DNA of 19,736 bases, taken from the NCBI RefSeq assembly GCF_050434145.1, contig NZ_JBNPVX010000043.1, positions 1 to 19,736 of the forward strand, given 5' to 3'. Both the position numbers and the translations under genes were made by a program. Below, piece by piece: positions 1-7,806 of this stretch. The stretch is from JAISST01 sp050434145 (GTDB lineage: Bacteria; Fusobacteriota; Fusobacteriia; Fusobacteriales; Fusobacteriaceae). The notes below the pieces were generated by a model, which had not been told where the DNA came from, did no database searches, and saw nothing but the letters and a program-made list of their open reading frames with translations. Numbering within the stretch: position 1 is the first letter of the stretch; every line of letters begins with the position of its first letter.

Positions 1-19
1 TTTCTTCAGTTTTATCCAT
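1..19 (-). CDS. Start of a small ORF cut by the window edge; copy of the 51-codon gene's 5' end
   Basis: The minus strand shows a GGAGGTGA ribosome binding site, then ATG at 19-17 and the codons for M-D-K-T-E-E before the window ends. This stretch and its leader are identical to the region upstream of and including the start of the 51-codon gene at 195-350, so this is probably a second tandem copy of it. Only six codons are visible, so the rest of the product cannot be judged. It lies about 50 nt downstream of the degenerate repeat at 70-106. Confidence 0.45.
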
Positions 20-95
20 TACATTTCACCTCCATCTATAATAAATTATTATTCTGATTTGGTTTCTTAGTTTCAATCCTTATTTTTAGTGGATT
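1..95. repeat. 95-bp exact direct repeat, copy 1 (copy 2 at 332-426)
   Basis: Positions 1-95 are identical to 332-426, an offset of 331 bp. The unit covers the start of a small ORF, its ribosome binding site and leader, and the first 26 bases of a CRISPR repeat as written on the plus strand. Identity breaks inside the CRISPR repeat (base 96 versus 427). Copy 1 may extend left of the window. Confidence 0.9.
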
Positions 96-106
96 TATAA
101 TTATGG
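70..106 (-). CRISPR. Degenerate leader-distal CRISPR repeat
   Basis: This 37-bp element matches the consensus for its first 26 bases on the plus strand (GTTTCAATCC...TGGATT) and then diverges (TATA for ATTA, and GG for AT at the end). On the transcribed minus strand the 3' tag half, including ATTGAAAC, is intact and the 5' half is altered. The next repeat (401-437) is 294 bp away, and that gap holds a small gene rather than a spacer. Confidence 0.8.
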
Positions 107-194
107 CTCATGTTTTTCTATCTCTAATAATGTCTACTATACTTCTCAATACTTTTGTTATTGATATTTATTATAGTTTCTTCTACTACCAACC

Positions 195-350
195 TTATTT
201 AGATAATTTCTCTAGAGTTTCATCATATTCATTCATAATGTCCTCTATAGTGGAATTATAAGTATCATCAGATATCTTCTCTACGATTATTTCTGAAATT
301 GAAAATAGATCATGTAAATCTAGTACATTCATTTCTTCAGTTTTATCCAT
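195..350 (-). CDS. 51-aa acidic protein encoded between two CRISPR repeats
   Basis: I do not recognise this protein. The minus strand has a strong ribosome binding site (GGAGGTGA, about 6 nt before ATG at 350-348) and 51 codons ending in TAA at 197-195. The product begins MDKTEEMNVLDLHDLF and is rich in Asp and Glu, with few Lys, one His and no Arg. It has no signal peptide or membrane segment. It sits between the repeat at 401-437 and the degenerate repeat at 70-106, in the direction of array transcription, about 50 nt downstream of the first. Its start region is duplicated exactly at 1-95. Small acidic proteins include antitoxins and nucleic-acid mimics such as some anti-CRISPRs, but nothing here proves either role. 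Confidence 0.6.
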   Translation of the reverse strand: MDKTEEMNVLDLHDLFSISEIIVEKISDDTYNSTIEDIMNEYDETLEKLSK

Positions 351-426
351 TACATTTCACCTCCATCTATAATAAATTATTATTCTGATTTGGTTTCTTA
401 GTTTCAATCCTTATTTTTAGTGGATT
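332..426. repeat. 95-bp exact direct repeat, copy 2
   Basis: Identical to 1-95. It includes the 5' end and leader of the 51-codon gene and 26 bases of the CRISPR repeat that starts at 401. The breakpoint inside a CRISPR repeat is consistent with a tandem duplication formed by recombination at or next to repeats. Confidence 0.9.
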
Positions 427-509
427 ATTAATTATATGATTCACCAACGGATATGCTGCAACAGTTAGGAGAGTTTCAATCCTTATTTTTAGTGGATTAT
501 TTATTATAT
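401..509 (-). CRISPR. Two leader-distal CRISPR repeats around one spacer
   Basis: Repeats lie at 401-437 (consensus) and 473-509 (one change, A to T at base 30 as written on the plus strand). The spacer at 438-472 is 35 nt, normal for the array. On the plus strand it opens as codons for D-S-P-T-D-M-L-Q-Q-L-G, the same sense bias as the main array. Gene-containing intervals of 294 and 342 bp flank this pair, so it is continuous with the main array but interrupted. Confidence 0.95.
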
Positions 510-545
510 ATAGAGTTCTATAAGTGCTTTGGTTTGATTATTTTT

Positions 546-791
546 TTAACCTATCGCTATAACTCTAGGCTTTTCAGTTAATTCTCTACGCCCATCAACA
601 AATGACCATAAATGCTGAAACAGCCATTTTGTAAATCCTTCAGTCGCCCCTTCTGACATCTTGTTAATTGTAAATTCTTCTTTTTCTTTATTGTATTCGA
701 TTATTCCATCACACGAATAATTAGTGTCAAAGCTATAGGCTATCATTATTTTACTTTTGTCTTCACTTATTTTTTTTATGATCCATCTCAT
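546..791 (-). CDS. 81-aa protein of unknown function encoded between two CRISPR repeats
   Basis: I do not recognise the family. The gene starts at ATG 791-789 behind AGGAGG (about 7 nt away) and encodes 81 residues. The N-terminal half alternates hydrophobic and polar residues (IMIAYSFDTNYSCDGIIEY), suggesting beta strands; the C-terminal half has an aromatic amphipathic stretch (KWLFQHLWSF). There is no signal peptide or membrane helix. It fills the 342-bp interval between repeats 473-509 and 852-888, in the direction of array transcription. Its start is 61 nt downstream of the upstream repeat and it stops 36 nt before the next. The good ribosome binding site and protein-like composition argue for a real gene rather than a long spacer that happens to be open. 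It could be transcribed by read-through of the array or from the TATAAT inside the upstream repeat. Confidence 0.75.
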   Translation of the reverse strand: MRWIIKKISEDKSKIMIAYSFDTNYSCDGIIEYNKEKEEFTINKMSEGATEGFTKWLFQHLWSFVDGRRELTEKPRVIAIG

Positions 792-851
792 AATTTAGAA
801 ACCTCCTGTTTTAAAATAATTTTGATAGTTGTATTTCTTATTAGCCAAATT

Positions 852-3800
852 GTTTCAATCCTTATTTTTAGTGGATTATTAATTATATGGGTGAAATTAT
901 GCAAGATGCAATATCAAAAAAATTAGGTTTCAATCCTTATTTTTAGTGGATTATTAATTATATGAAAAGACTTAGGATCCAAGTGGACACCGAAACGGAG
1001 TTTCAATCCTTATTTTTAGTGGATTATTAATTATATATTTAGTAGAAGCAAGAGAAAAATTTAAAAACATAAGTTTCAATCCTTATTTTTAGTGGATTAT
1101 TAATTATATAAAAAATCTTAATAATCAATATAAGTTTCTGACAGTTTCAAACCTTATTTTTAGTGGATTATTAATTATATTCAATCTGCAAGTTCAGGAA
1201 ATGTATAGTGGAAATGTTTCAATCCTTATTTTTAGTGGATTATTAATTATATTTTAGGAACTACATAGGGATATCCTTCTTCTGTATAGTTTCAATCCTT
1301 ATTTTTAGTGGATTATTAATTATATGGAAGATTCGATAAGTATACAAGAGGAACTGGAAGTTTCAATCCTTATTTTTAGTGGATTATTAATTATATATAA
1401 AATCAATACTTGAAAAACTGTCAAAAGTTTTAGGTTTCAATCCTTATTTTTAGTGGATTATTAATTATATGCAAACAGATTAGAGACGAAAACGGTCGAG
1501 TTATCGTTTCAATCCTTATTTTTAGTGGATTATTAATTATATTTTTTCAAGAATTCATGAAATGCAACTATTTTGAGTTTCAATCCTTATTTTTAGTGGA
1601 TTATTAATTATATTTAATATATTTTGTTCAGAATCAAGGAACTTATGGAATGCGTTTCAATCCTTATTTTTAGTGGATTATTAATTATATTAAGGAGTGA
1701 TTGTAATGAGCAATAAAAAAAATGAGTTTCAATCCTTATTTTTAGTGGATTATTAATTATATAGCAAGGATACTATTAGAGGAAGAGGTCCTCGCTGGTT
1801 TCAATCCTTATTTTTAGTGGATTATTAATTATATTTATCAATATATTTCAGGAAAAAGTATTCCTACAAAGTTCCAATCCTTATTTTTAGTGGATTATTA
1901 ATTATATAATAAAAGCTAAATTTGGAGAGTTGACTAATTATATGTTTCAATCCTTATTTTTAGTGGATTATTAATTATATAGAACAAAAGGAATTTATGA
2001 TGAAAAAGTTTTTTGAATAGTTTCACTCCTTATTTTTAGTGGATTATTAATTATATCAAATGAGATGGAGAAAAAGAAATGAAAATCTTGGTAGTTTCAA
2101 TCCTTATTTTTAGTGGATTATTAATTATATGATTATCAGTAAAATGACAAAAGATGAAGTCTGGGAGTTTCAATCCTTATTTTTAGTGGATTATTAATTA
2201 TATAATTTACTACTAAAATGAAACTATGCGATGAAGATGTTTCAATCCTTATTTTTAGTGGATTATTAATTATATCAATAAAGGAGAGTTAGTAGTTCTT
2301 CGTTATAAAGAAGTTTCAATCCTTATTTTTAGTGGATTATTAATTATATCCGACGAGGCTCGAACTCGCGACAACCAGATCCACGTTTCAATCCTTATTT
2401 TTAGTGGATTATTAATTATATACAGATATCAATAATGTAAAAAAAATATGTAGGATGTTTCAATCCTTATTTTTAGTGGATTATTAATTATATCCCTAAC
2501 AAAAAGAACTTTAATTCCACTGAGAAAAGAGTTTCAATCCTTATTTTTAGTGGATTATTAATTATATATCTCAAAGATATATAGGAAAGTCTAAATCTAA
2601 ATCGTTTCAATCCTTATTTTTAGTGGATTATTAATTATATTTCAGAACAAGCAGAAAAAGAAAACAAAAATTACCTGTTTCAATCCTTATTTTTAGTGGA
2701 TTATTAATTATATTTCCAAGATTCTTTCTTGAAGGTTAGCATACACATGTTTCAATCCTTATTTTTAGTGGATTATTAATTATATGTGTAACAAGTGCAA
2801 TAAGAAAGCAGTAGGGGATGGTTTCAATCCTTATTTTTAGTGGATTATTAATTATATCTTAAATAGTGGGTTTTCAAGAAACGAAATAACCCTAGGTTTC
2901 AATCCTTATTTTTAGTGGATTATTAATTATATCGAACTGTCAGAGTTGGGTAAAATCTTCAGTAAATGTTTCAATCCTTATTTTTAGTGGATTATTAATT
3001 ATATGTAAATGCTTCTAACATGGTAGACGTATATTTTTTATGTTTCAATCCTTATTTTTAGTGGATTATTAATTATATAAATGAAGATATCCATGAAGCA
3101 ATTCTATATTATAGTTTCAATCCTTATTTTTAGTGGATTATTAATTATATATGGGAAATATTAGTCAAATTTAAAAAAGGGGCTAAATGTTTCAATCCTT
3201 ATTTTTAGTGGATTATTAATTATATGCAAAAAAAGAACTTGAAAAACAACAAAAAGCAACAGTTTCAATCCTTATTTTTAGTGGATTATTAATTATATAA
3301 CTGCTAAAGCCAAAGCAGAGTTTGATGAGTTGATGTTTAAGTTTCAATCCTTATTTTTAGTGGATTATTAATTATATGGAACAAGTGAGAGAAGTAGAAT
3401 CTCAGTTAAAAGTTTCAATCCTTATTTTTAGTGGATTATTAATTATATGAAATTAGATGGGAGGTTATAAAAGTGAGAAAGGTATTATGTTTCAATCCTT
3501 ATTTTTAGTGGATTATTAATTATATAGCTAAAGTTAGAAGAAAAGCTCAGCAAGTAGCTGGTTTCAATCCTTATTTTTAGTGGATTATTAATTATATATT
3601 TAAAGATATAATGTGCGATATATCTGATTTGGAGTTTCAATCCTTATTTTTAGTGGATTATTAATTATATAAATAAAATCTGGAGGGTAATATGGAAAAA
3701 ATAAGTTTCAATCCTTATTTTTAGTGGATTATTAATTATATGTTACTTCAGCTATTTACGATAAAGATAGAGGATTAGTTTCAATCCTTATTTTTAGTGG

Positions 3801-5935
3801 ATTATTAATTATATAATATATCCTGACTATAAAGCTAGAGAAACTAAAAAGTTTCAATCCTTATTTTTAGTGGATTATTAATTATATTGAAAAATTTGAA
3901 AAATTAGGTTTAATGAGTTGCACGTTTCAATCCTTATTTTTAGTGGATTATTAATTATATATTATTAGTAAGCTTGGCTTGCTCTACTGCTACATTGTTT
4001 CAATCCTTATTTTTAGTGGATTATTAATTATATAAGAAATGTATAAATAAAGACCTGCCTTTCTACACAGAAGCGTTTCAATCCTTATTTTTAGTGGATT
4101 ATTAATTATATTTATACCGTTGAAGCGTAAATTTTCTCTTTTCTTCGTTTCAATCCTTATTTTTAGTGGATTATTAATTATATAGAATAAAATATCAAAG
4201 ACAATAGGTGTCGTGACCGTTTCAATCCTTATTTTTAGTGGATTATTAATTATATATGTGAACCTAAGTATATTGATAAAAATAATATAGAGTTTCAATC
4301 CTTATTTTTAGTGGATTATTAATTATATATCAATATGCCGATCCACCAAAAAGTGCAATGGAGGAATTGTTTCAATCCTTATTTTTAGTGGATTATTAAT
4401 TATATTAAAAAAATACACTATCTTAGGATAATTCAAAAAAGTGTTTCAATCCTTATTTTTAGTGGATTATTAATTATATAATTGAATTTGGATGATGTTT
4501 GGTACTCAATTTTGAGTTTCAATCCTTATTTTTAGTGGATTATTAATTATATATTAATGAAAGAAGCTGATAAAATGATGGTAGAGGAGTTTCAATCCTT
4601 ATTTTTAGTGGATTATTAATTATATTCATAGTATCTATGCTACAGGGAGTATTTAAGAAAATAGTTTCAATCCTTATTTTTAGTGGATTATTAATTATAT
4701 CTAAGGTGCAAGCACTAAGAGAAGCGTTTATAGAAGATGTTTCAATCCTTATTTTTAGTGGATTATTAATTATATATTAGGCAAGTCTGTTGTTGATGGA
4801 GATGCTAACGGTTTCAATCCTTATTTTTAGTGGATTATTAATTATATAAAAAATATTGGCTAAATCTTGAAAAAAAATCAGACGTTTCAATCCTTATTTT
4901 TAGTGGATTATTAATTATATAAATTAATAAAACCATTGAAAATCAGAAAAAATGGAGTTTCAATCCTTATTTTTAGTGGATTATTAATTATATATGTAAT
5001 AAGAAATATAATAAGTATGGCGGACACTCGTTTCAATCCTTATTTTTAGTGGATTATTAATTATATTTTAATTCCTGAATATTTGGGGGCATTTATAAAA
5101 AGTTTCAATCCTTATTTTTAGTGGATTATTAATTATATTAAAAAAAGCACTCTTAAAAAATACTCATAAAGTAGTTTCAATCCTTATTTTTAGTGGATTA
5201 TTAATTATATAAAAGAAGGTTGGATTATAGCAGATCCGATAATGTGTTTCAATCCTTATTTTTAGTGGATTATTAATTATATGAAAAGAAATTAAAGATT
5301 AAACTTCCAGAAGAAGCGTTTCAATCCTTATTTTTAGTGGATTATTAATTATATTTTAGAGAGAAGAGTTCATCAAATTGAAAAAACTAGTTTCAATCCT
5401 TATTTTTAGTGGATTATTAATTATATACCTCTATTGGAATTACTAGAAGAGTATATAAAAGAGTTTCAATCCTTATTTTTAGTGGATTATTAATTATATT
5501 TTTTCTTGGTAAATATAACTCCTAGATGTGCTGGTTTCAATCCTTATTTTTAGTGGATTATTAATTATATCAATGATATGGGATAATGACTTAGCAATTG
5601 TTAAGCATGTTTCAATCCTTATTTTTAGTGGATTATTAATTATATATATAGAGCCATTCTCTTCCACTTGGCAAGGGAAGTTTCAATCCTTATTTTTAGT
5701 GGATTATTAATTATATAAGGAAATGGTGAATAAGATGGAAAAAGTAAAAACAGTTTCAATCCTTATTTTTAGTGGATTATTAATTATATAAAATAAGGAA
5801 TAGAGAAAAGAGAAGAGAAAATGATGTTTCAATCCTTATTTTTAGTGGATTATTAATTATATCCTTTCACACGATAAAGGAACGGCGGCTGTTGATAAGT
5901 TTCAATCCTTATTTTTAGTGGATTATTAATTATAT
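852..5935 (-). CRISPR. Main CRISPR array: 70 repeats of 37 bp, 69 spacers, transcribed on the minus strand
   Basis: The repeat reads GTTTCAATCC...TTAATTATAT on the plus strand. On the minus strand it ends in GGATTGAAAC, giving the type III 8-nt crRNA tag ATTGAAAC, so crRNAs read from high to low coordinates with the leader at 5936-6452. AATCC and GGATT can pair across an 11-nt loop. Repeat starts run 852, 927, 1000 ... 5826, 5899 with spacings of 71-79 bp; spacers are 34-42 nt. Variant repeats are at 1144 (GTTTCAAACC), 1871 (GTTCCAATCC) and 2020 (GTTTCACTCC). Degeneration at the low-coordinate end agrees with the leader position. Most spacers are purine-rich on the plus strand, so crRNAs would be antisense to mRNA-like sequence. 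Counts were made by eye. Confidence 0.98.
2350..2384 (-). other. Spacer matching the 3' half of a tRNA-His(GTG)
   Basis: Read on the minus strand, this 35-nt spacer gives the anticodon GTG, then GA, the 3' anticodon-stem strand TCTGG, variable loop TTGTC, T stem GCGAG, T loop TTCGAGC, the pairing strand CTCGT, and CGG of the acceptor. All five T-stem pairs form, one of them G-T. It is far more GC-rich than its neighbours. Because the crRNA has the same sense as the tRNA, it would not base-pair with the tRNA. Confidence 0.8.
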
Positions 5936-6165
5936 CCTAGATTATAGTAAAAACTCAGTTTTTAAGCCTTCTAAATACTTTTTTTCTGTCGTAAACACAC
6001 TAATTTTTTGTCTAATTTTTAAATATTTTTTTCCAAAAAATACTAAATAAAAATACAAAATTTTCATTTTTTGCTCCTTCTCCGTAAGCCAGAAAGAAGA
6101 ATACTTCATCATTTCAGCACAATCATATTTCCAAACCTTTCATTCCGTAATTATATTTCAGATTT

Positions 6166-6194
6166 ATTATACCAAATTATATTATTTTTTACAA
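6166..6194 (-). promoter_or_regulatory. CRISPR array promoter (extended -10)
   Basis: On the minus strand TTGTAA (6194-6189) is followed after exactly 17 bp by TATAAT (6171-6166). TGG directly before the -10 makes it an extended -10. Transcription would start near 6159, giving a leader RNA of about 224 nt before the first repeat. It is among the best promoter matches in the window. Confidence 0.75.
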
Positions 6195-6370
6195 TTACTT
6201 ACTTTATAAATTCATATCAAATAAAATAAACATTATATCTCTAATTATTTCAATTATGCAATTCTAAAACATTTTTTCCTTAGACAGTCCAAAGTATATC
6301 CATTACATCTTTTACATATTTATAAATATCTTTATCTATTTATTCATCATTTGACAAGACGAGTCTTCTC

Positions 6371-6427
6371 TTAAGATTTTATTATTTTAAATTTACTTAT
6401 TATTTCTTCACCTTTATCATAAGTCAT
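6371..6427 (-). CDS. Possible 18-codon ORF after cas6
   Basis: ATG at 6427-6425 is preceded by AGGA about 10 nt upstream, and the frame stops at TAA 6373-6371. The product, starting MTYDKGEEIISKF, looks protein-like but is very short. It may be a micropeptide or the remnant of a decayed gene. I recognise no family. Confidence 0.2.
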   Translation of the reverse strand: MTYDKGEEIISKFKIIKS

Positions 6428-6452
6428 CAAATCATCTTCCTAAAAATAAATA

Positions 6453-7199
6453 TTAATTCTTTATTATTTCACATTGCCCATATCCTTTCTCTGTCATATA
6501 ACCAACTCCAGAAAAAAAAGCAAAATTAGCTAGTACATTAAAAATATATAATTCTTCAAAAGTGTAATCTTTCAATATGAATTTTACTTTTCCAACAAAC
6601 CCATCTATACCCAATTCCTTAATGGTTTTTGGTCTCAATAAATGCGAATCCAATTCTATTTTTGATAACTCAAAATTTGAAACCTCTTTTAATTCTTCCC
6701 ATATTGAAGATTTCTTCATTTTAATCACTATATTTTTAAATATATAATCCAGAGAATCAATGGAACTTATTCTCGAACCAATCTTAAAAAATGTTGGAGT
6801 AATAAAATTTAAAGTAATTTCTTCTTTATAGTCATATTCTTCATCAAATGAGTCAAGAATAAATTGTCTGCACAAATTATTAGAATGATAAACGTTATTA
6901 ATATAAAATCTATTGTTATTGATGTTCAATTCCTCTTTATTCAATTTTTTCATAAACAATAGTTTCAGCAACTTCAACGTTACTTCAGAATCTATTGAAG
7001 AAATTTTTATTGAATAGTTTTTATCTATAATAAATTCAAAATCTTTTGTTAAAAAATTTGACACTGTTATTTTTTTCAAATCATCAGATGTTATTTCATT
7101 TGACTCAAAAATCTTTTTCAAATAGTAAAAATTCTTATATTTTTCTATTTTTTGGCCTTCCTCAACAGAATGTAGGCTTAATATAAAAGTACATATCAT
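6453..7199 (-). CDS. cas6: Cas6 endoribonuclease (PF10040-like RAMP)
   Basis: Cas6 cuts the array transcript within each repeat to release crRNAs with an 8-nt 5' tag. The 248-residue length fits the family. The C-terminal part carries the expected signature: SHLLRP near residues 185-190, GFVGKVKF near 200-207, and the glycine-rich RNA-binding loop GVGYMTEKGYGQCEI at 231-245. Family alignment would place this with Cas6 proteins of the PF10040 type; the catalytic residue cannot be assigned by eye, and candidate histidines are H10, H105 and H186. It is the last gene of the operon and the closest to the leader, just downstream of the two cas2 genes. A second Cas6-like RAMP lies at 14896-15582, so one of the two may process these repeats while the other has a different role. 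Confidence 0.85.
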   Translation of the reverse strand: MICTFILSLHSVEEGQKIEKYKNFYYLKKIFESNEITSDDLKKITVSNFLTKDFEFIIDKNYSIKISSIDSEVTLKLLKLLFMKKLNKEELNINNNRFYINNVYHSNNLCRQFILDSFDEEYDYKEEITLNFITPTFFKIGSRISSIDSLDYIFKNIVIKMKKSSIWEELKEVSNFELSKIELDSHLLRPKTIKELGIDGFVGKVKFILKDYTFEELYIFNVLANFAFFSGVGYMTEKGYGQCEIIKN

Positions 7200-7222
7200 C
7201 TTTTATTCCCATCTCCAATATT

Positions 7223-7507
7223 TTAAAAAAAATTTAATTTATCATTCATAAAATTAATATTTAATTTTTTACCTAAACATTCACAATTAGCAAAATCTTC
7301 CTCACAGATAGAAAAAAAATAAAGAGAATCATTTTTATTGTCTATAATTTTTTCTGCTTTCTCCACTAATATTTTATATTTTTTTTCGCTAATATCTCCA
7401 ACAAACAATGAAAATTGCATCCGTCTAAAATTATTATCATGTAATAGATGAATTATCCTATTTCTAATTTTATTTGTTATAATATCATAAGTTACTATCA
7501 TCTTCAT
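7223..7507 (-). CDS. cas2: Cas2, second tandem copy
   Basis: Cas2 forms the dimer that bridges two Cas1 dimers in the spacer integrase. This 94-residue protein starts MKMIVTYDII with the conserved Asp at residue 8 at the end of the first beta strand, followed by an Arg-rich helix (IRNRIIHLLHDNNFRRMQ) and SLFVGDIS, the usual second strand. ATG 7507 is preferred over the upstream in-frame ATG at 7525 because GAGG lies 6 nt before it. It begins 8 nt after the stop of the other cas2. The two copies are clearly divergent paralogues, not a recent duplication. The family is secure; whether both are active is not visible. Confidence 0.88.
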   Translation of the reverse strand: MKMIVTYDIITNKIRNRIIHLLHDNNFRRMQFSLFVGDISEKKYKILVEKAEKIIDNKNDSLYFFSICEEDFANCECLGKKLNINFMNDKLNFF

Positions 7508-7515
7508 AACTGACC

Positions 7516-7806
7516 TCATAAACACATGAAATATTTTACACTATCTAAAACATCTTCATCAAACCCTATTCCTAGAAATTTTGATTTTTCTATATCACTT
7601 ATACAAATAGGAACTATCATTACAGAATCCCCCGCAGATTTCATAAAAGTTTTATATCCTTTTATTTTTTCCAATATAAATTCTTTATGAATATTTCCTA
7701 AAAATACAGATTTTTGTATTCTCAAAAAGCCCTGACTCAACAAAAATTTCATAAAATGATTTCTATTTTCTCCATTAGAAATATCATATGATATAAGGTA
7801 TTTCAT
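7516..7806 (-). CDS. cas2: Cas2, first tandem copy
   Basis: This 96-residue protein starts MKYLISYDIS with the Cas2 Asp at residue 8, followed by ENRNHFMKFLLSQGFLRIQKS and VFLGNI, the usual order of helix and second strand. Its start codon overlaps the cas1 stop codon by one base (TAATG), implying translational coupling to cas1. That arrangement suggests it is the standard partner of this Cas1. Its C terminus (SDIEKSKFLGIGF onward) differs from that of the adjacent copy, which ends in a Cys-containing segment. It ends in TGA, showing that TGA is a stop in this organism. Confidence 0.9.
   Translation of the reverse strand: MKYLISYDISNGENRNHFMKFLLSQGFLRIQKSVFLGNIHKEFILEKIKGYKTFMKSAGDSVMIVPICISDIEKSKFLGIGFDEDVLDSVKYFMCL

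Larger units (their letters stand above)
5936..6452 (-). other. CRISPR leader and cas6-array intergenic region
   Basis: This 517-bp AT-rich stretch holds no convincing sizeable gene. It contains the array promoter (6166-6194), about 224 bp of transcribed leader, and a 7-bp inverted repeat with a 3-nt loop at 5948-5964 that ends 12 bp before the first repeat. An 18-codon ORF (6371-6427) follows cas6. I see no strong intrinsic terminator after cas6, so cas transcripts may run into the leader. Confidence 0.75.

Noticed and set aside
3990..4298. Minus-strand open frame of 102 codons inside the array
   Set aside because: It is a translation of repeats and spacers; the same YIINNPLKIRIET segment recurs once per repeat.
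5528..5710. Plus-strand open frame of 60 codons inside the array
   Set aside because: It is repeat translation (VSILIFSGLLII recurring), with no ribosome binding site.
852..5935. Open reading frames in spacers as proof of coding origin
   Set aside because: A 35-nt AT-rich segment is often open in at least one frame by chance, so purine skew and start-site signals were used instead.
5941..5946. TATAAT next to the first repeat as the array promoter
   Set aside because: It has no -35 at a suitable distance and no extended TG; the promoter at 6166-6194 is far better.
6356..6367. Inverted repeat AAGAC-GA-GTCTT as a terminator after cas6
   Set aside because: The 2-nt loop is too small for a hairpin and no T-run follows on the minus strand. 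The TTGACA at 6351 on the plus strand also has no matching -10.
6290..6430. Decayed gene between cas6 and the leader
   Set aside because: Short open pieces (about 18 codons each, in different frames) look protein-like, but without a recognisable family this cannot be separated from chance in AT-rich DNA.
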